A stretch of 64,000 nucleotides of DNA from Pelecanus crispus (Eukaryota; Chordata; Aves; Pelecaniformes; Pelecanidae), in the NCBI RefSeq assembly GCF_030463565.1, contig NC_134649.1, positions 37,783,044-37,847,043 on the forward strand, in the 5' to 3' direction. This document shows positions 1 to 18,721 of this stretch, one piece after another. Position 1 is the stretch's first letter. Every line of letters begins with the position of its first letter. Below the pieces are notes generated by a model, which searched no databases, was not told where the DNA came from, and worked only from the letters and a program-made list of their open reading frames with translations. A program made the position numbers and the translations under genes.

Positions 1-1760
1 CCTGCTGCTGGTGCTGCTTCTTCTCTTTTTAAAATTCTCTCCCTCTCTTTTTTGTTGAATCAGTATTGAAAAGGTTGGGTTTGGGTTGTTTTTTTTTTTT
101 TTTTAAGGGGGGGAAAAAAAGCCTTGCCCAATGTCTATTATATTTTTCAGTATGCAGAATATGGTTGTTACCGTAGAAGAGAGCAGAGCATGGTCCCCCC
201 TTCCTCCCAGACTTTCAGATGACATCTTTGGTACGAAAGCTAAACGGCAGCGGAAAAGCATCCTTCTCTTCCAGCGGGCATGAGGGGAGAATCACAACCC
301 CCTGTCCTCCAGCCCCAAATGCCTCTGGTGGCATTTGCGGGGGTGGCCCCGGCGCCGGGCCAGCCCGGGCCAGCCCGGCCGGCGAGCGGGCAGCAGCGCG
401 GCGAGCCTCGGGCGGGCAGCCCTGCGCCTCCGCCGGTCTCGGCACCCCCGAGCCCCCGGCTCGGACACCCCCCTCTGCCCCGGCTTGGGGAAAAATCTGC
501 AGGCTTCAAACCCTGCTTTTCCCGTAGTTTTTCCGCCTGAGCGACGGTCCCTCGTTTTAGAGTCGTTCCGTGCAGGGGCGATCCCAGGGCGCGGCTGGCG
601 ACAGCGTCTCCCTCTTCCTGGGCACAAGGGAGAAAAGAGGGGGAGACATATATATGTATATATTTTAATACCGCATTCTTTTGTATTTTTTTCCCCCTGC
701 ATAAATCTGGCGATGTATCTGCTCTCAGAGGATGAAGGGTAATACAGGAGGAGTAATTAAAACACTTACTTTGGAAATGGGCTGCGTGGGGCTGATAAGA
801 ATTATCTGCCGCATATCAAGGACCTTTTTTCCCCCGAACCGTATCACAAAGACAGACAGAAAATGCCAGCAGAATAGGATTCCCCCCGCCCCCCCTTCCC
901 CTGCTCACATTTTTACCTCCATTATGATGATAATTCCTCTCCCGCGAAACTTTTCTCCTTCCCTTCCTGAACCGTATTCCGTTCCCCCGCTCCCGCAGGG
1001 CCTCCGCCGGACGGTCCGGCCTTTGTCTCTCCATTAACACGGTTTTCCCGCAGCCCCGGGCGGGGGTCCCGCCTGCCCCCCCCCCCCGGAAAATCGCGCC
1101 GCGCCCCGCGGCGCCTCGGCGCGGCCCCTGCGGCCCCCCGCGGCGCGGCCCCCCGCGGCCGGCCCCGGCGCCCACCGCCCCATCCGGCCACCGGGCGCTT
1201 GGCGAGGGGATCCCCCAGCCCCGCACACACACACACACGCACCGGGAGGAAAACACCCAGCAGGTGAGGGCTGCCAAGCCGCGGCTGGGGCGCGCAAACG
1301 TTTCCAAAAACATTCGTTCTGGCTCAATTTCCTAGTGGTCTGCGAGATACGTGTTTTCCCGTTTCTTTCCTAGCTATAGCAACGACTCGTCGCGTAATAT
1401 CTGCTTGCGCCTCTTCCAGCTTCTCCGCTGCCTCTCTTACGTGCAGGTGCATAGCCCGAAAGGCTGAGTTTGGGAAGGGACAGGGGGAGGAAGAAACACG
1501 AGGTTATACAAGTCAGGCTGGCCAATGAAAAATAAAAAAAAAAATCAAAATACCCCAAAATGTTTCCCCTCACGAGGGAGTGGAAACAAAATTAATACGA
1601 ATAGGGATAATTTATACGAATAATTGATCCCACAAAGCGTCTCCCCCCACCCCACCTTCCTTGGGATCCGGTGGAAGAAGCGAGCGGCTCGGGAGAGGCT
1701 GGGGCTGCGGCGCCCAGCGCGCCGGAGCCCGCTTTCCCCGCGCCTGGGATGTGTGCGCGC
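1..1760. other. 5' flanking region of GATA2 with CpG-rich blocks, no gene seen
   Basis: There is no convincing exon here. Two CpG-rich blocks lie at about 290-620 and 960-1230, separated by AT-richer DNA. A (CA) run sits at about 1225-1240. A good splice-donor match, CAG followed by GTGAGG, lies at 1261-1269 at the edge of the second block, so another non-coding first exon could end at 1263. The long open frames in this stretch overlap each other in several frames and follow GC content, so I treat them as chance. Confidence 0.55.
794..808. promoter_or_regulatory. Paired inverted GATA motifs
   Basis: GATAAG at 794-799 is followed by TTATCTG at 802-808, giving two WGATAR-type sites in opposite orientation with a 2-nt gap. 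They lie about 1.5 kb upstream of the candidate distal first-exon donor. GATA factors autoregulate GATA2 through clustered upstream GATA sites in mammals (the -1.8, -2.8 and -3.9 kb elements), so this could be a counterpart. That link is inference from motif and position only. Confidence 0.35.
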
Positions 1761-1764
1761 GTTG

Positions 1765-1954
1765 TTGGTATAATATCAATTCATTTAAAATATGAAAGTC
1801 AAGTCGCGTAGACTGTGACAGCAACCGTAACAAAAGGTGCAAGCAACAGACAATGTGATGTGCTTGTACAGATATTGTAATGATGCAAATGAAGTGGAGG
1901 GGACGAGCTGCCTTATTATGTACATAAATACACAGTGGCTCGCTGTGCCATCCT
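1765..1954 (+). promoter_or_regulatory. GATA2: Candidate distal (1S-type) GATA2 promoter
   Basis: A consensus octamer (ATGCAAAT) lies at 1883-1890 and a TATA-like CATAAATA at about 1923-1930. They stand in plausible promoter spacing upstream of a GC-rich block that ends in a strong splice donor (AAG/GTAAGG at 2286). Mammalian GATA2 has a distal promoter several kb upstream of the proximal one; here the candidate lies about 7 kb upstream of the proximal exon. The start site, near 1955, is a guess from TATA spacing. The alternative donor at 1264 means the true distal exon could be elsewhere. Confidence 0.35.
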
Positions 1955-2285
1955 TGAACGCAGGAGAGTGAGAGCGCGAAGGGGAGGGAAAGAAGGGAGA
2001 GAGGAAAGGAGAGGGAGGGAGGGAGGAAGGGAAGGGGGGAAGGAGGGAAGGGAGGAAAAAAAAAAAAAAAAAAAGGGCTCGGCTCGAAAACTGCTGCCAG
2101 TTTCGAGCGGCGCGCACGGCGGGCAGCCCCTCCGCCGGGCAGCGCGCACCCAGCGCCCGCGGCAGCCGCCGCCGCCGGCGCCCCCTCCCCAGCCCCGCCG
2201 AGCGGCCCCGCCGAGGAGGAGAGCCAGCGCTTGCCAGGCACCGGGCGGGAAACTGGAAGAAAAACGAGGACGGGCGAAAGGCAAG
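1955..2285 (+). other. GATA2: Candidate distal non-coding first exon of GATA2 (1S-type)
   Basis: The right edge is a near-perfect donor: AAG then GTAAGG with GT at 2286-2287. The left edge is only estimated. I see no ATG in the segment, which suits a 5' leader that splices to the acceptor before 9742. The leader contains a homopurine tract (1978-2077) and then a CpG-rich part. No coding potential is implied; overlapping open frames on both strands reflect composition. Confidence 0.35.
1978..2077 (+). repeat. 100-nt uninterrupted homopurine tract
   Basis: Every base from 1978 to 2077 is A or G: a GGGA/GGAA-rich part followed by a run of about 20 A and GGG. It lies inside the candidate distal leader exon, just downstream of the inferred start. 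Such polypurine/polypyrimidine tracts can form triplex DNA; that behaviour is known for the class and not shown here. Confidence 0.9.
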
Positions 2286-3480
2286 GTAAGGGGACGCGGC
2301 TCTGCGCGGCTCTGCGCGGCCCCGGGGCTGCCGTAGCGGCAGCGCGGCTCCGCCGCCGCAGCGCACCGGGATGCGGGTCCCGCTGCCGGAGCGCATCGCT
2401 CGGGGCAGTCTGCCCTGGCGACAAGCCTGGCAGGGTTTTGTAAAGAACGAAAAAATGCCCCCAGCACGCCCGGGCACCCCCGGGCCACCTCCTCCCGCCC
2501 GGCCGGGGCCGGGGCTGCCGGGCCGGGCCGAGCCCGGTGCAGCGCCCGCCGGCTCGGAGGCACCGCGGGGGCTCGGCCGGCTCTGCCCGGCGGCGGGGCT
2601 TCCTCCCCGCACCGGTGCCCTGCGGGGAGCGGGGCCGCCCCGGGCTGCGTTTGGGCTTGAGGTTGGGGTTTGTTGTGGGTGGGTGGTTTTTTTGTTTTTC
2701 GGGTTTTTTTTTTTTTTTTCTTTCCCCTCCATTGTCAGCGGGGTAATTATTTAAATCTCCATCTTGGAAAGTTGCATTTCACCCAGGGCGGCGAGGCAGA
2801 CACTTCCCGCAGACAGGGTGTGCAGAGCCCCGCGCCCCCTCCCCGCAGCCACATCCTATCTCCTCGCTCCCATTGTTGGCAGATTTGGGCATTTTAAAAA
2901 AAAAAAAAAAAAAGAAAGATGCGAGGGTTTGTTCTGCCCCGGAAAGCCGGCAGGGCCCGGCCCCGCTCCCCCTGCACCTGCCTGCCGGGGAGTCCTCCCC
3001 GTCCCAGTCCCGTGCGGCAGCTTTACGGGGCTTTGCATGATTTAAAATTACCCAGCCACATCGGGGACCGGGCCGCTCCTCTCCACGGGCTCTTTCACCC
3101 CCCCGCCTCCTTTTTTTTTTTTTTTTTTGTTGTTGTATGTGCAAAGTTCCCCTCTTTATCCTCCTTTTGCTTTGAGGTGCTGAGGCTGGAAGGCAAGGGG
3201 AAAAAAAAAAAAAAAAAAAAGGCAACCAGGAACGGAGTCTGCCTGGATTTGAGGCGATTTCAATAAGAAAAGCGATTTCACTAAGGGGGGGTGCGGGTTT
3301 CGGTCGCGGGGATTGTTCTCCCCCAGAGCACGGAGCATCTTTATTAAACGCAATTTTTTTTTTTTTTTTTTCTCGGAAGTCTAAATCCCGGCCTGGTTCA
3401 AGCCCCGCGGCTCGCAGGGGAACGGCAGCCGCGGGCTGTGCCGGCGGCCGGGCCGGGGGCGGCGGGGAGCAGCCGCGGGC

Positions 3481-3511
3481 GGTGCCGGTGCCGGTGCCGG
3501 TGCCGGTGCCG
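3481..3511 (+). repeat. GGTGCC hexanucleotide tandem repeat
   Basis: About five head-to-tail copies of the hexamer GGTGCC lie inside a CpG-rich block between the two promoters. The array is short and GC-rich, so copy number may vary. No function is implied. Confidence 0.85.
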
Positions 3512-4434
3512 GGCGGGAGAGGAACCCCGCTCCCTGCTCCCTGCGCCAGGCTCGCTCCCTCCCCAGCGAAGTTTTGCCTGCGGAGAAACAAATCAAACCT
3601 GCGGGGTCGGCCTCTTTCCTCCCTCCTGCAACAGCTGCGCCCGAAATAACCTTGCAAGAAAAAAAAAAAAAAAAAATTAGAGCGAGCTCCTGCGAACGAA
3701 ATCTTTCCTGGCAGCACCTGAAAAAAATGTTTATACCTTTTTTCTGGACAAAGCTGTGCGTGTGCAACACACACACACACCGCCCCGCACGCGTTTTTCT
3801 TTGGGAACTTGCACAAAAGCGTTTTCGTGGGCAGGCTGGGGTCGACTTGAGGCTTTTCCTCCCCTTTATTTGCAGCCGAGCGAGCCGTGGGGCTGCGGGG
3901 GTGTGCGGGGGGCGGCGGGCACCCGGCAAATTGCGGACAAAGCGCAGGTGAACGCGTGTGCGGGAGCGGGCCGGGAGGCAGGCGGGACCCAGGGTTCCCA
4001 CGGTGCGGACATACCCCGCAGAAACCGTCTGCGGGATGGGGAGAGAGCAAGGAGGTTCCTACAGTATTTAAAAAAAAAAAAAAAATTAAGTATTCCGTGA
4101 TTTATTCCCCAAGCCGTCTCTCTTTTCTTTTTTTTTCTCTTTTTTTTTTTTTTTTAATGGAGCTTAAACAGGGTCTTGTGGTTAAGAGGCAACTGTGTCA
4201 TTTTATAACCCTATTAGCAGCCATTAATACGTGCTAGTAACGCGGCACCGGGGGAGAAGAAAAGCAAAGCGACGACAAGACCGGGGGGAGGAAAACACGG
4301 GAAAAAAAGGCAGAAAGCAAGAACTTCCCCTCCCCAAAAAATCACACCCAAGGAAATAAACCCGAGGCGGGAGGCGGGGGGGGGGGGCTGCTGGCCGCGG
4401 CCGGTGCTGGCCGCCCGGGGGGTGCGGGGCTCCT

Positions 4435-4441
4435 ACCTGCG
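4435..4441 (-). other. Minus-strand splice donor in a CpG island (possible antisense transcript)
   Basis: Read on the minus strand the site is CCGCAG then GTAGGA, a good donor match, at the edge of the 4370-4900 CpG island. A very similar site lies at 6454-6460. Human GATA2 has a divergent antisense non-coding RNA (GATA2-AS1), so a minus-strand transcript from these islands is plausible. I could not place an acceptor or a transcript end. Confidence 0.2.
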
Positions 4442-6453
4442 GACCGCTCGCCCCGGCCGGCTGCTCCTCTACCTGCCGCGGCCCGGGGGGGCGGGGGGAC
4501 GGGCGGTACCGTACGCCCACAGCCCGCCGCCCTCCCGGCCCCCCCGCCGGCGGGCAGCCGCCTTGCCCGGCCCGCCCCGGGGCTCCCGCACCGCCCGCCG
4601 GCACCGGCGGCCCTGAGCGCCGCGGGGCTGAGGGCTTCTCTCCCTCTTTTTCTTTCTTTTCACAGAGTTTTTCCTGCCCTCCCTGCTTGCGGCCGCCGCG
4701 GGTTGCACTTCGGGGCGGAGCGGGGGCGGGGGGGGGGGGTGCCGCACGGCCGCCCCCGGGAGGTCCCGACCCCCGGGTCTCCGTTCACCGGGCGGCGGGA
4801 GGGAGCGTGGACCCCGGGGGGGGCACCGGGGGCACCCCGGCAAGGCGGGGGTATCTGGAGGAAAGTGCCCCGGGGGCTGCGGCTCCCACCCAGCCCAGCC
4901 CCGTTGGCTCAGGTACACTTTTTTCCCCTGGTCCAAGCACCCAGGATCAAGGAAGGGGAAAAAAAAAAAAAAGGAAAAAAAAAAGAGGAAGAAACCCCAG
5001 TCCGGGCGTGTAAATAAATACTCTGCGCGCACGGCCGGGGGTATTTGTTTTCTGCCTTCGCTTCTGTCCGGGCATAGGTGTCAACTCCATCACATGGCGC
5101 TACTAACTGTTGCTAAGACATGTTGTCGTCTCCCCCCTCCCTTAACGATATGACATCACTTGTCAATCAAATCAAAATAACCAGTTGTGCTTCCAGATCT
5201 GGGAAAGCTCCCTTATTAAAAAAGGAAAAAAAAAAAAAAAAATTGCAACGGCAGTAGCAAAATAGAACGGAGCCCGTTGTGTGGGGGGAAAAAAATGGAA
5301 AAAAGGGAGAAAAAGCGGCAAACGGGGGTTTGCGGGGAGCGGGGGGAGGGAGCGGGGCGCGCCCCGGGCCCGGTCGGCGGCGGGCGGACCCTCTCCCCGG
5401 GGGCTTGGCACAAAATTGAGGGGAGAGCTGCTTAACCAGCCGTGTGAAGCGGGCTGCGGAGCGGAGCTAAGCCGCTCGCCTCCAGCAGCCAGCGCGGGCC
5501 GCTGATGTTCCCGACGGGGGAATTAATTCAATTAAAAACCCCAGCCGTGCCGCCGGGGCATTTAGCGGCCGAGACCGGAGCCGGCAGCCGCTTCGCCAAA
5601 AGCAGGCAGCGGGAACGGGACACGGCGGGAATAAAATAAAATAAAATACAAAAGTCAAATCCTGCGAGCCGGCTGGCTACGAAATCTCCCAGCTCAGCCA
5701 CGGGAATTAAACCGCTCCCTCAGCAGAAATCGTTCATCCCTGCTGGAGGGGTCATTCATTTTGCAAAGGGTCTTAATGGGAGGGTCTGCTGTAACACCCC
5801 CACACACACACAAAACGCGAGAGCTGGGTGCGAGGAGAGGCGCCGGCGGCCGTGCCAGCACCCGGCGGCGGGGAGGGGGCAGCCGGACCCCCGGCCCGGG
5901 GGAGGGGGGGGGCGCCGGGGCGGGGGCCCCGCCGAGGCAGCGCGGCCGGAGCCGCTGCCCGCTCGCCCCTTTTGTTTTGCTTCGCCTGCCGGCCCCCGGG
6001 TAACCCGAGCCGGGGGCTTCAGGGAGCCCTGGCCGGGCAGCGCCGGGGTCTGCCTCGCCATAAATCAAGCCGCCTGATTAATCTTTACAATTTGTCTTTT
6101 AAAACAAACACGAACGAATTATCAGCTCGTTAACTGCGATTTTATCACCTGCCTAAAACAAACAGCCCACCCCACTCCCCCCCCCCCCAAAAAGAAAAAA
6201 AAAAAAAAAAACCAAAAATCGCGGCCCCGTGCTGATGGCAGGCGGGCAATAATTAAAACATCCATATTAATTAATAAGGGCGTAGCGAGGCGCTGAGTTT
6301 CGCCGCCGGCCGGGAGCCGGAGCGGGAGCCGGCGGGGCCGGGGTGATGCCGGCTGACCGCCGCCCCGCTCCGGCGGGACGGACCCCCCGGGCACGGCTCG
6401 CCCCGGCCCCGGCAGCCTCCGGGCTGTGGGCAGAGCCAGGCGCGGCGGATCCT

Positions 6454-6460
6454 ACCTGCG
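6454..6460 (-). other. Second minus-strand splice donor in a CpG island
   Basis: The minus strand reads TTCGCAG then GTAGGAT at the boundary between the 6300-6460 GC-rich block and AT-rich DNA. It shares the CTACCTGCG context with the site at 4435. Together they would suit a divergent non-coding RNA starting in these islands, but splice-like matches are common in GC-rich DNA. Confidence 0.2.
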
Positions 6461-8896
6461 AACACCCGCATTTTATACTTACCCTTCTTTAAAAAAAAAA
6501 AAAAAATCCGTTTTGAGGGGATATTTGGATGCTTTTGGTGCGAGTTTTTGGTGAATGTAGAAAGAAAATCGCTTCGGAGGGAGAAGCCGGATTTTTAGAA
6601 AGCTCGCTTGGTTCTCTCTCTGCCTTTTAACTTTCCTTTTTCTTTTCTTTTTTTTTTTTTTTTTTCTTCTGTGTTTCCCTTTCCTCCTGGTACCTCCGGC
6701 CTAGGGCGCCCGGGCGCGCTCCGCAGCAGCTCGGCAGCGCGGGGGGCATTTGCCCGCCCGAGCCCCGGCCCCTCTCCCACCAAGCCCGGCCCCGCGCCTG
6801 TCCCCGGCCTGCCCGGCCCGGGAGAAGCCGGCTCCACCGCCCCTTCCGCGCCCGGCAGCCGACGGAGGAGCTGCCGCCCGGCCCGCCGCTTGCGACCCCC
6901 CCGGCGGCAGGAGGGGGCGAGGGGCGCGGCGGTCCCGGCGCCGCCGCGCAGCCCCGAGGGCAGGGGGCCGGGGGGAGCGGGGCAAGCCGGGCTTTGGGTG
7001 CAGGAGGCCGGCAGAGGAAAGGATGCGGGGAGGAGGGGGGGGGGGGCAATGCCGGCTCCCACTGCCCCAGGCTCCGGCGCCCCCAGCCCGGCCCCCGCTT
7101 TCCCGGCCCGCCGGGCTGCGCTGTGGGTCCCCCCGGGGGGCTGCGCTGGGGGTCCCCTGGGGGGAGGCTTGGTGGGGACAAGGGGTAGTGCTGGGGGAAC
7201 AGTTAGGGAGGGAGCCCCGTGTCGCTCCGGCCAGACGGGCTCCGCAGCGAGGAAAGGGAGTTTTATTATTATTACCGTCATCATTATTATTATTATTGTT
7301 ATTATTTAAAAAAAAAAAAAAAGTTCATTTCCTGGCGAATTTGGCAGCGGCGGGTGACGTCAGAGCCCCGGCGTCGTAGTGACTGGGGCGGCCGGGCCGG
7401 GGGAGGCCGGCTCCGGCTCCCAGCCCCCCGCGCTGCCCGCCGCGGGGGCGGCCCTGGGGGCAGCGGCAGCACCATCGCCATCCTCAGGGCCGCCCCGTTC
7501 CCCCCCGGCATCCCCCCGGCGGGGCCCGGCGCCGGCCGCACGGCAGCGAGCGGCTCCCGCGGCCCCTGCCCCGGCCGCGCCGTCGGGCTGGAGCCGCGGC
7601 CGCTGCCCGGCGGGCGGAGGGGCCGCTCCCCGCCAGCCCCTGCCCCGCTCCCCGGGCGGCTTCCTCGCCCCGCGTCCCGGTCGGAGGTTTGAGGGACTGC
7701 GAGGAGCGTTTCCCTTTTCCCCCGAAAGCAGCGGCTGAGGAATGGGAGGGGAGCGCCTGGGAAACGGGACCTGCAGCGGCGCCCGGCCGCGCTCTGGGGG
7801 GTTGGTTGTGACTTTCCCATTATTTGCATTTCCCCCCCAAAAAGCGGACGGGTTTATCCGCACCTTCGGGGGTGGCAGAGCCCGAACCCGCGGGCCGGCT
7901 GCTGGCGAGCTGCGCCGCAAACTCCGCAGAAAACGCCTGTTGATTGGGGCTGCGCCTCTCCTCCCCAGCCCAAAGCACAGAAGTAATTGAGAATATTAGT
8001 ACTGTGTTTGCTTGTTTGGTTGTGTTTTGTTTTTTTTTTAAAAGAAAAAAAGGGAGAAACGGGGGGAAAAAACAGGGTTGCGGCGCCTCAGCCCCATCGG
8101 GGAGGCTGCAGCCGGTCCCCGGGCGCCCTTCTGCCCCGGCCCGGCTCGGCTCGGCTCGGCTCCCCGGGCCTGGCCGTTCGCTGCCGCAGTCGCCAGCAAA
8201 CCCCAGCCCGGGCCCGGCCCGAGCAGTGCGGGCCGGGGAGCCGGGCAGGACCCGGCCCGGCGCCGCAGCCTCCCCGGTGCGGCATGGAGGGCAGCGCCGG
8301 CCGGAGCTGCCCCGCTGCCCGGGCCCTCCTCGGCCTGCCGGTCCCAGGGGCCGGCGCGGAGCCTCGCATTTATTTGTTTTTAATCCCCCCCCTCCCCGAT
8401 TCAGACAGTTATTTCAAACTAACGTGATTGGGAACGACGGCGCTGCGGTTTGTCCCGCTCCCGGCTGCGCGCTGCTGTCCCTGATTTAGGGGATTTTAGG
8501 GTATTTATCTCCCCGGTGCCGATTTCCATCCCCCCCCCCCCCCCCAGCCCCGGGCATCCCGGCGGCGGCGCTGGGAGCCGCGGCTCCGCGGCCGGCCAGC
8601 ACCCGACGGAGCCGGCCCCGCCGCCGAGCCCTTCCCGCACTCCGTCCTCCCGCCCCGGCACCCCCCCCCGCCCCCCCGCATCCCCGCACACCCCGGCGGG
8701 ACCCCCTATTTTGCCGTCCCCGCCCCGCAGGGGCGTGCAGCGCCCGGGCGGGGAAAGCCCCCACGGCGCTGCCGGGCGAGGATGCTGCGGGCGGGGGAAG
8801 GGGGGCGGAGGAGGGGGTCTGCGCCGCGCTCCCCCCCCCCCCCCCGGGCCGGCTCCGTTTGGGGCCGGGGGTGCGGTTGGGGGCGGTGTGGGGCGG

Positions 8897-9004
8897 CGGG
8901 ATTGGCTGGCCCGGCCGCCGGCCCTGCGCGCCCCGGCCCGTCTGCGGCGCCGCGGCCAGCTGGCGCCAGCGCTCATATAGGATGCGCGGGGATGGGACCG
9001 AGCC
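8897..9004 (+). promoter_or_regulatory. GATA2: Proximal (1G-type) GATA2 promoter
   Basis: An inverted CCAAT box (ATTGG, 8901-8905) stands about 70 nt upstream of a TATA-like CATATAGG (about 8974-8981), with an E-box CAGCTG at about 8958 between them. This gives the usual order of CCAAT near -100 and TATA near -30 for a start near 9005. A leader exon with a strong donor follows at once. A CCAAT box bound by NF-Y-type factors is known to matter in the Xenopus gata2 promoter. The start site itself is inferred. Confidence 0.65.
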
Positions 9005-9095
9005 GGCCAGAGCAGCGGCTTTGCCATCTGAGTAACACCCTCCATCCAGCCTCCTCCCGCGCTCGCTCTGCCTTCCCCCCCTCTCCCCTCTCTCG

Positions 9096-9127
<32 letters not shown>

Positions 9128-9234
9128 TGTGTGTCTTTTCCCCCTCCTTTCTCCCCCTCTTCGCGGCACTCGCATCCTCCAAGCAGGCATCCATCACCAC
9201 CCACCCCGCGGAGGCACCCTGCCTCCCGCGCCGG
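9005..9234 (+). other. GATA2: Proximal non-coding first exon of GATA2 (1G-type)
   Basis: The right edge is the donor CCGG/GTAAGT with GT at 9235-9236. The next acceptor is TCTCCCTACAG ending at 9741, giving a 507-nt intron like the short one next to the mammalian 1G exon. The left edge is estimated from the TATA-like box. I find no ATG in the exon or in the exon 2 leader, so the start codon at 10006 is the first available. The exon contains a run of 30 T (9097-9126). Confidence 0.6.
9097..9126 (+). repeat. T30 homopolymer inside the proximal leader exon
   Basis: Thirty consecutive T residues followed by (GT)4 lie in the predicted 5' UTR exon, after a CT-rich stretch. In RNA this is a U30 leader tract. 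Length is likely polymorphic and prone to sequencing or assembly error. Confidence 0.9.
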
Positions 9235-9741
9235 GTAAGTGTGGGGCGCGGGGGGGCCGCCGCGCCGCTGCCAGGGCGCACTCGCTGCTTTCGCTAAACA
9301 CCCTTCTCCCCCCCTCTTCTCCTTCTCCCCCCCCCCTCTTTCTCCCCTCCTTTTCCTTTTGTGTCAGTCGGAGTTCTTGCTAGAACTACGCTATATTAGA
9401 TCTGCCGTCCTTCCTTTTTTACCCCGCTTTTGAAGCCAGCTGGAAAAACTCCTGTTGACGTTTGTAGCGAGAGCGGGGGGGAAAAAAAAAAAAAAAAGAA
9501 GCTTTTTTTTTTTTCGGGTAAAGAGTTTGAAATGGGATCTCTGTTTATTTTGTGGGGCAATGAGCAGGGAGGGCGCAAGGCGAGGACTTTGGGGGAGAGG
9601 ATATTTTTGGAAGGGGGGAGGGGCTCCGCTTCCCCCTCCCCATCCATTTACCGCCGGGGAAACAACCCGGCCGGGAGCCGGCCCGGCGGGCAGCGCAGCC
9701 CGGGGCTGCCGAGCCGCTGACCCGCCCGTCTCTCCCTACAG
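9235..9741 (+). other. GATA2: GATA2 intron 1 (proximal transcript)
   Basis: The intron has a GTAAGT donor at 9235 and a CTCCCTACAG acceptor at 9741. It contains mononucleotide runs of A, T and C and no coding signal. Confidence 0.65.
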
Positions 9742-10005
9742 GTGCTGCCCGCCGCCTCCCCGGACCTGCCTCCGCCGCCCGCCCGCTGACGGACGGACAC
9801 GCCGACTTCGGGGGTCCTCCCCCACCCTTCCGAGGGCGCACTCCATCACCCGGCGGTTTTCTCTTTAAGAAAAGCCACCCCGTCTCCTAAAGCCCACCGG
9901 CAGCGCCGAAAGCCGCCGCCCCGAGCAGCACCACCACCCCCGCCCCCCCCACCGAGCGCCGCTCGCTCCTGGTCCGGGGGTGGGTGGGAGGGGAGGCCCG
10001 AGGCC
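9742..10005 (+). other. GATA2: GATA2 exon 2, 5' UTR part
   Basis: The leader is GC-rich and has no ATG. It runs from the acceptor to the start codon, which sits in a strong Kozak context (GAGGCC before ATGG). Both first exons are expected to splice here. Confidence 0.75.

Positions 10006-18721
<8,716 letters not shown>

Larger units (their letters stand above)
2286..8890. other. Inter-promoter region with CpG islands and homopolymer runs
   Basis: This would be the first intron of distal transcripts. CpG-rich blocks lie at about 2290-2640, 3410-3570, 4370-4900, 5330-6060, 6300-7150 and 7370-8890, split by AT-rich stretches and many A or T runs of 15 or more (for example 2897-2913, 3200-3220, 6646-6665). 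This pattern is typical of developmental transcription-factor loci. The many long open frames here occur on both strands and in several frames at once and have no recognisable domain, so I annotate no protein. Confidence 0.6.

Noticed and set aside
215-9400. Dozens of long open frames on both strands across the GC-rich upstream region, up to about 420 codons
   Set aside because: They overlap in several frames at once, are dominated by Pro, Arg, Gly and Ala or by homopolymer translations (Lys or Phe runs), and show no domain. They follow base composition, not coding selection.
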